Assembly (NCBI RefSeq): GCF_002115805.1
Contig: NZ_JFKC01000005.1
Span: 120,577 to 184,576, forward strand
Length of the DNA stretch: 64,000 nt
From: Marivita geojedonensis
GTDB taxonomy: Bacteria > Pseudomonadota > Alphaproteobacteria > Rhodobacterales > Rhodobacteraceae
Direction of reading: 5' to 3'
The first letter of the stretch is position 1, and every line of letters begins with the position of its first letter. The notes beneath the pieces were generated by a model, which did not search any database, was not told the DNA's origin, and saw only the letters and a program-made list of their open reading frames with translations. The position numbers and the translations under genes are program-made. Below, one piece after another: positions 7,824 through 15,876 of this stretch.

Positions 7824-8644
7824 TGCCGCGTTTCACAACCTCTGACGACCTGTCCCTGCACTATACCGACGAAGGTGACGGGTTGCCCCTGCTCTGCCTC
7901 GCCGGCCTGACGCGCGACGGTTGGGATTTCGAATTCGTCGCGCCACATCTTGAGAATGTGCGCCTGATCCGGCTGGATTATCGCGGACGGGGCCAGTCAG
8001 ACTGGGGCGAACCGGCAACCTACCAGATCCCCGTAGAGGCGCGCGATGCAATTGAGTTGCTGGATCACCTCGGCATCGACAAAGCCGCCGTTCTGGGCAC
8101 GTCGCGTGGCGGACTGATTGCCATGGTCCTCGCCGCCACCGTCAAGGACCGGCTGCTTGGTGTGGCGCTCAATGACATCGGTCCCGACATCGCGCCGGCG
8201 GGGCTTGAGGTGATCAAGGATTATCTTGGCCGGAAGCCCGTGCTGAAAACCCATGCCGAGATGGCCGAAGCCCGCGCCCGGGTCATGACGGGGTTTCCGA
8301 ACGTCCCACCGGAGCGCTGGCTGCGCGAGTCGCAGATCCTGTTCAATGAAACCGAGGACGGGCTGGAACTGACCTATGATCCGCGTCTGCGCGAAGCCGT
8401 GCTCGATGGTGGCGCGCAACCCGCACCGGACCTCTGGCCGTTGTTCGATGCCCTCGCCGGTCTGCCACTGGTCTGCCTCCGCGGAGCGAATTCCGATCTG
8501 CTGTCTGAGGCGACATTTGCCGAAATGAAACGCCGTCGCCCCGACATGATTGCCGTCGAAGTCGCAGACCGCGGCCATATTCCATTTCTTGACGAACCCG
8601 AAAGCCTGGACGCCCTTCGGCGCTGGCTGGACATGCTGAGGTAA
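7823..8644 (+). CDS. alpha/beta hydrolase
   Basis: 273 residues of alpha/beta-hydrolase fold. The nucleophile elbow is LGTSRGG with Ser94, the oxyanion strand is LLCLAGLTRDGWDF, and the late strand has VADRGHIPFLDEPES with the likely catalytic His. It overlaps the dehalogenase stop by one base and is followed four bases later by the dehydratase, so these genes form an operon. Substrate is unknown; an ester or lactone is likely. No signal peptide is present. Confidence 0.88.
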   Translation: MPRFTTSDDLSLHYTDEGDGLPLLCLAGLTRDGWDFEFVAPHLENVRLIRLDYRGRGQSDWGEPATYQIPVEARDAIELLDHLGIDKAAVLGTSRGGLIAMVLAATVKDRLLGVALNDIGPDIAPAGLEVIKDYLGRKPVLKTHAEMAEARARVMTGFPNVPPERWLRESQILFNETEDGLELTYDPRLREAVLDGGAQPAPDLWPLFDALAGLPLVCLRGANSDLLSEATFAEMKRRRPDMIAVEVADRGHIPFLDEPESLDALRRWLDMLR

Positions 8645-8648
8645 GCCC

Positions 8649-9626
8649 ATGGACATCGAACGCATCGAGGCGGCAGCAGGCCGCCTGAAAGGACACGCGC
8701 GGGTCACGCCGCTCCTGTCCTCTCCATTTCTTGATGACATCGCCGGGCGGCGGGTTCTGGTCAAGGCCGAGTGCCTGCAGCACACCGGCAGCTTCAAATA
8801 CCGTGGGGCCCGCTCGGCTGTCTCGGCCCTGCCGGAGGACAAGCGGAAAAACGGCGTGATCGCCTATTCCTCGGGCAACCACGCGCAGGGCGTGGCGCTT
8901 GCGGCACGGCAGTTCGGGGTCGCGGCGGTGATCGTGATGCCGTCGGACGCGCCGAAAATGAAGATCGACAACACACGCGCCCTCGGGGCGGAAGTGGTGC
9001 TGTATGACCGGGCCAACGAGGATCGGGACGCCATCGGCACCAAGCTTTCGGAGGAGCGCGGGCTGACACTCATCCGCCCCTTCGACGAACCCGAAGTGAT
9101 CGCCGGGCAAGGCACATGCGGGCTGGAAATTGCCGCACAGGCCGCCGAGTTGGGTGTGACCGAAGCCGATGTGATCGTCTGCTGCGGCGGTGGTGGACTG
9201 ACGTCGGGTATTGCTTTGGCGCTGGAAGCCCGCGCGCCGGGAATGCGGGTGCGCCCCGCCGAACCGGAGGGCTTTGACGATGTGACGCGGTCACTGGCGT
9301 CTGGCCGGATCGAACACAATGCAAGCAGCGCCAACGGGCTGTGCGACGCGATTGTAACACCGCAGCCGGGCAACCTCACTTTCCCGATCATGAACCGGCT
9401 CTGCGGGCCGGGGATCGTCGTAACGGACGACGAGGCGCAGATGGCGATGGCTCAGGCGTTTTCGCGGCTCAAACTGGTGGCCGAACCCGGCGGCGCGGTG
9501 GCGCTGGCTGCAGCGCTTTATCACGGTGACCAGCTCGACGGGGACGCGGTGATCTGCACCATTTCCGGCGGGAACGTAGACCGGGCGGTGTTTCTGAGGG
9601 CGCTGGAACAGTTCGGAGAAGGATAG
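8649..9626 (+). CDS. PLP-dependent threonine/serine dehydratase family protein
   Basis: 325 residues, fold type II PLP enzyme. The Schiff-base lysine is Lys50 in HTGSFKYRGA, followed by YSSGNHAQGVALAA, and the phosphate-binding glycine loop is CCGGGGLTSG. It lacks the C-terminal ACT domain of biosynthetic IlvA, so it is more like catabolic threonine dehydratase, serine racemase or hydroxyaspartate dehydratase. It should make a 2-keto acid and ammonia from a hydroxy amino acid. It is translationally linked to both neighbours (start four bases after the hydrolase, stop overlapping the next GTG). Confidence 0.9.
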   Translation: MDIERIEAAAGRLKGHARVTPLLSSPFLDDIAGRRVLVKAECLQHTGSFKYRGARSAVSALPEDKRKNGVIAYSSGNHAQGVALAARQFGVAAVIVMPSDAPKMKIDNTRALGAEVVLYDRANEDRDAIGTKLSEERGLTLIRPFDEPEVIAGQGTCGLEIAAQAAELGVTEADVIVCCGGGGLTSGIALALEARAPGMRVRPAEPEGFDDVTRSLASGRIEHNASSANGLCDAIVTPQPGNLTFPIMNRLCGPGIVVTDDEAQMAMAQAFSRLKLVAEPGGAVALAAALYHGDQLDGDAVICTISGGNVDRAVFLRALEQFGEG

Positions 9627-10825
9627 TGCAGGATGTCACGGTAGCGAGTTTCAACGTCAAGAACCTGATCGGCCCGGATCAGGAATATTACCGGTTTCAG
9701 ACCTACACACCCGAGGAGCACGCCTGGAAGGCCGACTGGATGGCGGATCAGTTGCTGGCGCTGGATGCCGATGTGGTCGGCTTTCAGGAGATATTCGAGC
9801 AAGCCGCGCTGCAGGCGGTGATCGACGAAACCACGCGCCGCGCCGACAGTCTCAACGAGGCCGCACAACCGGACAGAACCAAGCCCTACCGCAAAAAGGC
9901 GATCTTTCGTCGTCTGGAAAGCGGCGGGTATCGCGACGCCGCGCTGGCCTTTGCCCCCAACTCCGCAGATGACGGCATTCCGGGGGAACGCCGTCCGGGA
10001 GTCGCGATCCTGTCGCGGTTGGGTTTTGAAGGTGCCCCCGAGATCATTCAGGATCTCCCGCAGCCCCTTGTCATTCCCTTTGCGCCCCTTCGTGGCCTCG
10101 ACGCGGGCGATGCCGGGCAGTTTACGCTCAGGCGGCTGTCACGGCCAATTCTCAAGGTCCGCGTACCGATGGGACGTCAGGTCGTGACCGTGTTCAACTG
10201 TCATCTCAAATCCAAACTGGGCGAATTCATCAAACCCGCAGGCGCAGAGTTTGCACGCGAGGCCGATCTCACGCGATATGACCCGCTCGGTCGGGCGCTT
10301 GGGGCGCTCCGCGCGGCTGTGCGACGGATGGCCGAAGCCTGGGTGCTGCGCGCTGAAGTCCTGTCAGAGCTGAACGCGGGCAACCCCGTCATCGCGATGG
10401 GCGACTACAACGACGGCGAACATGCGGTCAGTTCCGAGATCATATCGGGCGAACGCCCGTTCAAGAACTACGCGTGGATGCTGCGCCACGATGCCCGGCA
10501 CCCCTCGGACCGCTACACGGCCGAGGAAAACGACCAGATCACCGCAGCCGTGGAACATGTGCGCCTGCATTCTGCCGAAAAGCTGTTCGTCCGAAAATCC
10601 TTGCGCGACATGGTTTATACCTCGGCATTTGGAGGGGTGTTCGAAAGTATCGACCAGATCTGGCTGTCCCGGCATTTCGCGCCGGAGAACGAAAACCAGA
10701 TTGGTGACATGACCTATTTCAGCGTGCTCAACGATCACCTGACAGATGGCAGCCACCCCGAAGCGCCATACAACAAGCTCGCCAGCGATCACGGACAGAT
10801 CATGGCGCATCTCAGGATGGCCTGA
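9626..10825 (+). CDS. endonuclease/exonuclease/phosphatase family protein
   Basis: 399 residues from GTG 9626, which overlaps the preceding stop (TAGTG) and follows GGAGAAGG. The EEP fold is marked by VASFNVKNL at the start, DVVGFQEIFE with the metal-binding Glu, NCHLKSKLGEF, MGDYNDGEHA and SDHGQIMAHLRMA at the end. No signal peptide is present. EEP proteins cleave phosphodiesters in DNA, RNA, lipids or nucleotides; the target here is not evident. It is the last gene of the run starting at 7146, and is followed by a reversed copy of the hairpin repeat family. Confidence 0.85.
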   Translation: MQDVTVASFNVKNLIGPDQEYYRFQTYTPEEHAWKADWMADQLLALDADVVGFQEIFEQAALQAVIDETTRRADSLNEAAQPDRTKPYRKKAIFRRLESGGYRDAALAFAPNSADDGIPGERRPGVAILSRLGFEGAPEIIQDLPQPLVIPFAPLRGLDAGDAGQFTLRRLSRPILKVRVPMGRQVVTVFNCHLKSKLGEFIKPAGAEFAREADLTRYDPLGRALGALRAAVRRMAEAWVLRAEVLSELNAGNPVIAMGDYNDGEHAVSSEIISGERPFKNYAWMLRHDARHPSDRYTAEENDQITAAVEHVRLHSAEKLFVRKSLRDMVYTSAFGGVFESIDQIWLSRHFAPENENQIGDMTYFSVLNDHLTDGSHPEAPYNKLASDHGQIMAHLRMA

Positions 10826-10828
10826 GCG

Positions 10829-10883
10829 CTTGGGGGCGTTGCCCTGTCCGTCTGCGGCGGACTCCACCGACGTATTTTGAAAC
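10829..10883 (-). repeat. degenerate hairpin-repeat copy, reverse orientation
   Basis: Between the EEP gene and the PcaD-like gene. A short stem, GTCCG (10846-10850) with CGGAC (10858-10862), is followed by CTCCACCGACGTATTTTGAAAC. The latter is the reverse complement of the GTTTCAAAAATACCTCGGGG core seen at 23.98 and 29.44 kb, with several changes. Confidence 0.5.
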
Positions 10884-10907
10884 CGGAGAACAGGAGGTCA
10901 CATACAC

Positions 10908-11696
10908 ATGAACATCGCTGATCTGGAGGACATCCGCCTGCACTACCGGATTGACGGCGACCCCGACGGGGCGCCGGTGGTCTTTGCAAATTCGCTGGGA
11001 ACGGACATGCGGCTCTGGGACAAGGTGCTGGCGCGCCTGCCAAAGACCGGACTGAAATACATCCGCTACGACAAGCGCGGGCATGGCCTGTCTGAATGCC
11101 CCAAACCGCCCTATGGCATGGGCACCCTCGTGCGTGACGTAGAACGGCTGATGGATCACCTCGCCATCCGCGATGCGGTGTTTGTCGGCCTGTCCATAGG
11201 CGGTATGATCGCGCAGGGATTGGCCGCCAAGCGTCTGGACCTCGTGCGCGCGATGGTCCTGTCGAACACCGGCGCCCGCATCGCCACCCGCGAAATCTGG
11301 GCGCAGCGGATCGCGGACGCGGAACGCGGCGGCGTCGTAGCGCTGGCCGATGCCACGATGACCCGCTGGTTCACACCCGCTTTCCGCGCAACACCCGAAT
11401 TCACCGCATGGCGCAACATGCTCACACGGACGCCGGCAGACGGGTATATCGGGTGTTCACACGCGATTGCCGGAACAGATTTCTATGCGACAACTGCGGC
11501 GCTCCGCCTGCCCACACTCGGCATCGCGGGCAGCGAAGACGGATCGACGCCGCCTGATCTGGTGCGCGAAACCACGGAGCTCGTGCCGGGATCGCAGTTT
11601 CACCTGATCCGAAAGGCAGGCCACCTGCCCTGCGTCGAGGCTCCTGACGAATATGCCCGCGTGCTGAATGACTTCATCATCGCGCAGGCGCATTGA
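10908..11696 (+). CDS. pcaD: 3-oxoadipate enol-lactonase-like alpha/beta hydrolase
   Basis: 262 residues, the PcaD length. Characteristic parts are VVFANSLGTDMRLWDKVL (oxyanion loop), YDKRGHGLS, the nucleophile elbow VGLSIGGMIAQGLAA with Ser96, IAGSEDGSTPP and AGHLPCVEAPDEYARVLNDFI with the catalytic His. PcaD converts 3-oxoadipate enol-lactone to 3-oxoadipate in the beta-ketoadipate pathway. No other pca gene is adjacent, so it may be a paralogue with another lactone or ester substrate. AGGAGGT precedes ATG 10908. Confidence 0.85.
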   Translation: MNIADLEDIRLHYRIDGDPDGAPVVFANSLGTDMRLWDKVLARLPKTGLKYIRYDKRGHGLSECPKPPYGMGTLVRDVERLMDHLAIRDAVFVGLSIGGMIAQGLAAKRLDLVRAMVLSNTGARIATREIWAQRIADAERGGVVALADATMTRWFTPAFRATPEFTAWRNMLTRTPADGYIGCSHAIAGTDFYATTAALRLPTLGIAGSEDGSTPPDLVRETTELVPGSQFHLIRKAGHLPCVEAPDEYARVLNDFIIAQAH

Positions 11697-11710
11697 CTGA
11701 CGAACTGTCA

Positions 11711-11725
11711 AGTGTAGTTTACACT
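11711..11725. promoter_or_regulatory. candidate operator upstream of the MFS pump
   Basis: Perfect inverted repeat AGTGTA-GTT-TACACT, 38 bases before the MFS start. Symmetry and position suggest binding by a TetR- or MarR-type dimer, but no regulator gene is adjacent. Confidence 0.4.
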
Positions 11726-11762
11726 CTGAAGGCGCAATGGCCTGACCCCGAGAGTTTTGCAC

Positions 11763-12968
11763 ATGCGCCTTCCCGTCGTCTTTATCCTGATCACCGTGAT
11801 GATCGACGCGATGGGCGTCGGCCTCATCATCCCCGTGATGCCGGACCTCATCCGCGAGGTCACGGGCGGAGATCTGGCCAATGCAGCCCTCTGGGGCGGC
11901 GTGCTTGCCACGGTATTTGCCGTGATGCAGTTTCTTTTCGGCCCGGTGATCGGCAACCTGTCGGACCGCTATGGGCGGCGCCCGGTTTTGCTGATTTCAC
12001 TGGTTGTCATGGCGGCGGACTACGTGGTGATGGCCCTCGCAGGAACGGTCTGGCTGTTGCTGATTGGCAGGATCATCGGGGGGATCACGGCCGCCACGCA
12101 ATCCACCGCGTCGGCCTATATGGCAGACATCTCTGACCCCGAGAAAAAGGCGCAGAATTTCGGACTGGTCGGGGCGGCCTTCGGGCTGGGCTTCGTAGTC
12201 GGTCCGCTTCTTGGAGGGCTGCTCGGGGAATGGGGAACGCGCGCACCGTTCTGGGCGGCCGCAGCCCTTGCCGGAGCCAATGCCGTCCTTGGATATTTCG
12301 TGCTGCGCGAAACCGTCACCGACGCCATCCGGCGCCCGTTCGACTGGCGCCGCGCCAACCCACTGGGCGCGTTCAGGTCTCTGGGAGAGCTGCCCGGTCT
12401 CGGAAGGCTCTTTGCCGTGTTCTTCCTCTATCAGGTGGCGTTCTTCGTCTATCCGGCCGTCTGGGCCTATTTCGGTCAGGCGCGGTTCGGCTGGAACGCG
12501 GGCATGATCGGGCTGTCGCTGGGCCTTTTCGGGATCATGATGGCAGTGGTCCAGGGCGGGTTGATCCGGCTTATCCTCGCCCGTCTGGGGGAACGCGGAA
12601 CGGTCATCTATGGACTCGTTTTCGATGTCTTCGCCTTCGGAGCGCTGGCCTTTGTCACATCCGGAACGGTGGCGCTGATCCTGACCCCTCTGGCAGCCCT
12701 CGGGGCAGTCATCACCCCGGCACTCCAGGGCATCATGTCGAAGGCCGTCGGAGACAAGCGTCAGGGTGAGTTGCAGGGTGCCCTGACATCGGTCGGGGCT
12801 ATTGCGATGATCGTTGCTCCGATGGTGATGACCGGCGTCTTTGCGCAATACACCCGGATCGATGCTCCGGTGTATTTCCCCGGCGCGCCTTTCCTGCTGT
12901 CGCTCGGGTTGATTGTCGTGGCGCTGGTCGTGTTTCTTGCCCCGCGCCGTGGCGCTGTCGCGGCCTGA
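11763..12968 (+). CDS. MFS transporter, TetA-like multidrug/tetracycline efflux type
   Basis: 401 residues from ATG 11763; a TTG at 11757 is possible, but GAGAG is better spaced to the ATG. Twelve hydrophobic segments are discernible. The start matches the TetA/TCR group (VIDAMGVGLIIPVMPDLIRE pattern), motif A is GNLSDRYGRRPVLLIS, and motif C is GLGFVVGPLLGGLLGEWG. It should be a proton-drug antiporter of the inner membrane. It stands alone after pcaD with a palindromic operator in front. The substrate cannot be deduced; a role in resistance is an inference only. Confidence 0.88.
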   Translation: MRLPVVFILITVMIDAMGVGLIIPVMPDLIREVTGGDLANAALWGGVLATVFAVMQFLFGPVIGNLSDRYGRRPVLLISLVVMAADYVVMALAGTVWLLLIGRIIGGITAATQSTASAYMADISDPEKKAQNFGLVGAAFGLGFVVGPLLGGLLGEWGTRAPFWAAAALAGANAVLGYFVLRETVTDAIRRPFDWRRANPLGAFRSLGELPGLGRLFAVFFLYQVAFFVYPAVWAYFGQARFGWNAGMIGLSLGLFGIMMAVVQGGLIRLILARLGERGTVIYGLVFDVFAFGALAFVTSGTVALILTPLAALGAVITPALQGIMSKAVGDKRQGELQGALTSVGAIAMIVAPMVMTGVFAQYTRIDAPVYFPGAPFLLSLGLIVVALVVFLAPRRGAVAA

Positions 12969-13043
12969 CCTGCAGAGGTCGACTTCACGCTTGCGCTTGC
13001 GCCCACTGCGGGACACGGTGCCCAAAAGATCAAGGGAGGGGCC

Positions 13044-14123
13044 ATGACCCGCATCAAAGCCGCCGTCTGCACGGAGTTCGGCAAACCGCTTCAACTCGAA
13101 GAACTGGACCTGCGCGCGCCGCTGGCCGGCGAGATCGAAGTCACATTGGAAGCGGTGGCGATCTGTCACTCGGACATCCACTACGCGGACGGTGCCTGGG
13201 GCGGCGATCTTCCCGCCGTTTATGGCCACGAAGCTGCCGGACGCATTTCAGCAACGGGCCCGGGCGTCACCGACCTGAAAGAAGGGCAGCGGGTTGTGGT
13301 GACACTGATCAAGGCCTGCGGCACCTGCCCCAACTGTTCGAGCGGCAAACCGACAATCTGCGAAACCCCCGGCACCGACGCCTCGCCGATCAGCCGCACG
13401 GATGGCACGCCCGTCGTCAAGGCAATGAACTGCGGCGCCTTTGCGGAACGGGTTGTGGTCGATCAATCCCAGGTCGTTCCCCTGCCCGAGGACATGCCCG
13501 CCGAAGCCGTCGCACTGATGGCCTGCGGTGTCATCACCGGTGTCGGGTCCATTGTGAACGCGGGCAAGCTGCGCGCCGGCGAAGACGTGGTTGTGATCGG
13601 CGCAGGTGGCGTTGGCCTGAATGCCATTCAGGGCGCACGGATCGCGGGCGCGCGTCGGATCGTTGCAGTCGATATGACCGAAGAAAAGCTTGAGACCGCC
13701 AAAGCCTTCGGCGCGACCGACGGCGTTCTGGCGACCGGAGATGCCCCCTGGAAAGAGGTCATGCAGATTCTGGGGCGCGGAGCCGATCTGGTTGCGGTGA
13801 CAGTCGGGGCCATCCCCGCCTACAACAATGCCCCGCGCTATCTGGGCTGGGGGGGACGCATGGTGATGATCGGCATGCCCCATTCCGGCGCGATGGCGGA
13901 ATACGAACCGGTGGTGCTCGCATACATGTCGCAGGGCATGATCGGATCCAAGATGGGCGACGTGGTGATCCGCCGCGACATCCCATGGCTGGCCGATCTC
14001 TACAGACAGGGGCGCCTCAAGCTCGATGAACTGGTGTCAGGTCGCTGGTCGCTGGATCAGATCAACGAAGCGATTGCCGACACCAAAACCGGCGGAGCCA
14101 AGCGCAACGTCATCATGTTCTGA
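13044..14123 (+). CDS. zinc-dependent alcohol dehydrogenase family protein
   Basis: 359 residues, medium-chain dehydrogenase. The catalytic zinc ligands are Cys41 and His62-Glu63 (YGHEAAG). Structural zinc ligands are Cys92, Cys95, Cys98 and Cys106. The nucleotide loop is VIGAGGVGLNAIQGARIAGA followed by VAVDMTEEKLE, typical for NAD. The organisation resembles class III or mycothiol-type formaldehyde dehydrogenases, but the zinc-loop region has a distinctive insertion of polar residues (about 107-128), so substrate assignment is open. AAGGGAGG precedes ATG 13044. Confidence 0.88.
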   Translation: MTRIKAAVCTEFGKPLQLEELDLRAPLAGEIEVTLEAVAICHSDIHYADGAWGGDLPAVYGHEAAGRISATGPGVTDLKEGQRVVVTLIKACGTCPNCSSGKPTICETPGTDASPISRTDGTPVVKAMNCGAFAERVVVDQSQVVPLPEDMPAEAVALMACGVITGVGSIVNAGKLRAGEDVVVIGAGGVGLNAIQGARIAGARRIVAVDMTEEKLETAKAFGATDGVLATGDAPWKEVMQILGRGADLVAVTVGAIPAYNNAPRYLGWGGRMVMIGMPHSGAMAEYEPVVLAYMSQGMIGSKMGDVVIRRDIPWLADLYRQGRLKLDELVSGRWSLDQINEAIADTKTGGAKRNVIMF

Positions 14124-14240
14124 GCCGAACGTGCGCCGGGTCCCGCATATCCCGGACCACCCGCCCGGCGGGCGGGTCTCCGACCAAGGAAACCGCTGGA
14201 TGCATCCACGCATCGCGCCTCTTGCCCGAAAGGACATTGG

Positions 14241-15476
14241 ATGAAACTCCACGCGCTCGACATCATCACAACAGCGCCCCCACCTCCGGGATGGGGAGGG
14301 CGGTACTGGACCTTTGTCAAAGTGACCACCGACACCGGTATCACCGGATGGGGAGAGTGCTACGCCTCCTCGGTCGGCCCGACCGCGATGAAGGCCGTGA
14401 TCGAAGATGTCTTCGACCGCCACATGAAGGGTGAAAACCCCGAAAACATCGAACTGATGTTCCGCCGCGCCTATTCCTCCGGTTTCACGCAGCGCCCGGA
14501 CCTGACGGTGATGGGCGCGTTCTCGGGGCTTGAGATCGCCTGCTGGGACATTCTCGGAAAGGCACGCAACCGTCCCGTCTGGGCCCTTCTGGGCGGACGG
14601 ATGAACGAACGCGTGCGGGCCTATACCTATCTCTATCCGCTGCCACATCACGACTTGAACAGCTTCTGGACCGATCCGGACGCGCAGGCCGAGGCCGCCA
14701 AAGAATACGTCAGGCAAGGCTTCACCGCGCTCAAGTTCGATCCCGCCGGTCCGTACACGATCCATGGCGGGCATCAACCGGCGCTTACCGACGTTTCGCT
14801 CTCTGTGGAGATGTGCAAGGCCATACGCGCGGCGGTTGGCGACAGGGCGGACCTTCTCTTCGGCACCCACGGACAGTTCACGACCTCAGGCGCGATACGT
14901 CTGGGTCAGGCGATCGAGCCTTACCTGCCGCTTTGGTACGAAGAACCGATCCCGCCCGACAACTTGCTGGAGTTCGCCGAAGTGGCCCGTGCGGTGCGCA
15001 TCCCCATCGCCACCGGGGAACGCATGACCACAAAGGCAGAGTTTGCCACTCTCCTGCGCACCGGTGGCGCAAAAATCCTGCAACCTGCGCTTGGCCGTGC
15101 GGGTGGCATCTGGGAAATGAAAAAACTCGCGGCCATGGCCGAAGCCTTCAACGCCGAAATGGCCCCGCATCTTTATGCCGGACCTGTCGAGTGGGCGGCG
15201 AACATTCACCTGTGCGCGTCGATTCCGAACGTGCTGATCGCCGAAACCATTGAAACCCCGTTCCATGCTGCTCTGATCCGCAACTCCATCCGTGTCGAAG
15301 ACGGCTACATCACACCGCCCGAAACTCCCGGTCTTGGAATCGAATTCGATGAGGAGTTTGCCCGCGCACATCCCTTTACCGGAGACGGGTTGCACCTGCA
15401 GATGCAGAACGAACCCTGTGACTATAAAGACGGCAATAGCTTCCAGGGTGGGGCCCCGCCGCTTCCCGAAGCGTAA
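14241..15476 (+). CDS. mandelate racemase/muconate lactonizing enzyme family (enolase superfamily) dehydratase
   Basis: 411 residues. The N-terminal capping domain has FVKVTTDTGITGWGECYAS, and MGAFSGLEIACWDILGKARN leads into the barrel. In the barrel FTALKFDPAG, FGTHGQFTTSGAI, LWYEEPIPPDN and IPIATGERM mark metal and acid/base positions, as in sugar-acid dehydratases of the galactonate/mannonate type. The expected reaction is dehydration or cycloisomerisation of a sugar acid. The flanking alcohol dehydrogenase and the sugar-type ABC transporter at 19.6 kb would fit a sugar-acid route, but this is inference. The last 30 residues are a polar extension. Confidence 0.85.
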   Translation: MKLHALDIITTAPPPPGWGGRYWTFVKVTTDTGITGWGECYASSVGPTAMKAVIEDVFDRHMKGENPENIELMFRRAYSSGFTQRPDLTVMGAFSGLEIACWDILGKARNRPVWALLGGRMNERVRAYTYLYPLPHHDLNSFWTDPDAQAEAAKEYVRQGFTALKFDPAGPYTIHGGHQPALTDVSLSVEMCKAIRAAVGDRADLLFGTHGQFTTSGAIRLGQAIEPYLPLWYEEPIPPDNLLEFAEVARAVRIPIATGERMTTKAEFATLLRTGGAKILQPALGRAGGIWEMKKLAAMAEAFNAEMAPHLYAGPVEWAANIHLCASIPNVLIAETIETPFHAALIRNSIRVEDGYITPPETPGLGIEFDEEFARAHPFTGDGLHLQMQNEPCDYKDGNSFQGGAPPLPEA

Positions 15477-15546
15477 TTCACGCGATAATTCTTTGAATCG
15501 TACCCGGCAACGGTGCTATATGCCTCTATCCTTTGGGGGACTGTCG

Positions 15547-15876
15547 ATGAAAGATACAAGTTTTGCGCCAAGCACTGCGCAGGACATGGCGAAAAGCGCA
15601 CAGGAGGCCGCAGCCTACCTTAAGACCCTTGCGCATGAAGGTCGCCTGATGATCCTGTGTTATCTTGGCGCTGGTGAAAAGTCTGTGGGCGAGTTGGAAG
15701 CCCTTCTCAACATTCGTCAGGCTGCTGTGAGCCAGATGCTCGCGCGGCTGCGCGACGAGGAACTGGTCAAGACCCGGCGCGACGGAAAAACCATGTATTA
15801 CAGTCTTAATGACGCCAGTACGGCGAGTTTGATCGCGCATCTGCACGGGATGTTCTGCGCACGTGACGAGGCCTGA
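15547..15876 (+). CDS. ArsR-family regulator with SqrR/BigR-like cysteine pair
   Basis: 109 residues from ATG 15547, with GGGGGA about seven bases upstream. It is a winged helix-turn-helix protein: LKTLAHEGRLMILCYLGAGE, then QAAVSQMLARLRDEELVKTR as recognition helix, then RRDGKTMYYSL as wing. It has only two cysteines, Cys38 in alpha-2 and Cys104 near the C-terminus (HGMFCARD). Their spacing of 66 residues equals that of the dithiol of SqrR (Cys41/Cys107), a persulfide-sensing repressor. It lacks the ArsR metal box. It therefore probably senses sulfane sulfur or thiol oxidants. It overlaps the amidase gene that follows. Confidence 0.87.
   Translation: MKDTSFAPSTAQDMAKSAQEAAAYLKTLAHEGRLMILCYLGAGEKSVGELEALLNIRQAAVSQMLARLRDEELVKTRRDGKTMYYSLNDASTASLIAHLHGMFCARDEA

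Noticed and set aside
14124..14240. GC-rich inverted repeats between the alcohol dehydrogenase and enolase-family genes as an intrinsic terminator
   Set aside because: CCCGCCCGGCGGGCGGG is self-complementary but has no T-run, and the genes may be cotranscribed; not listed as a feature.
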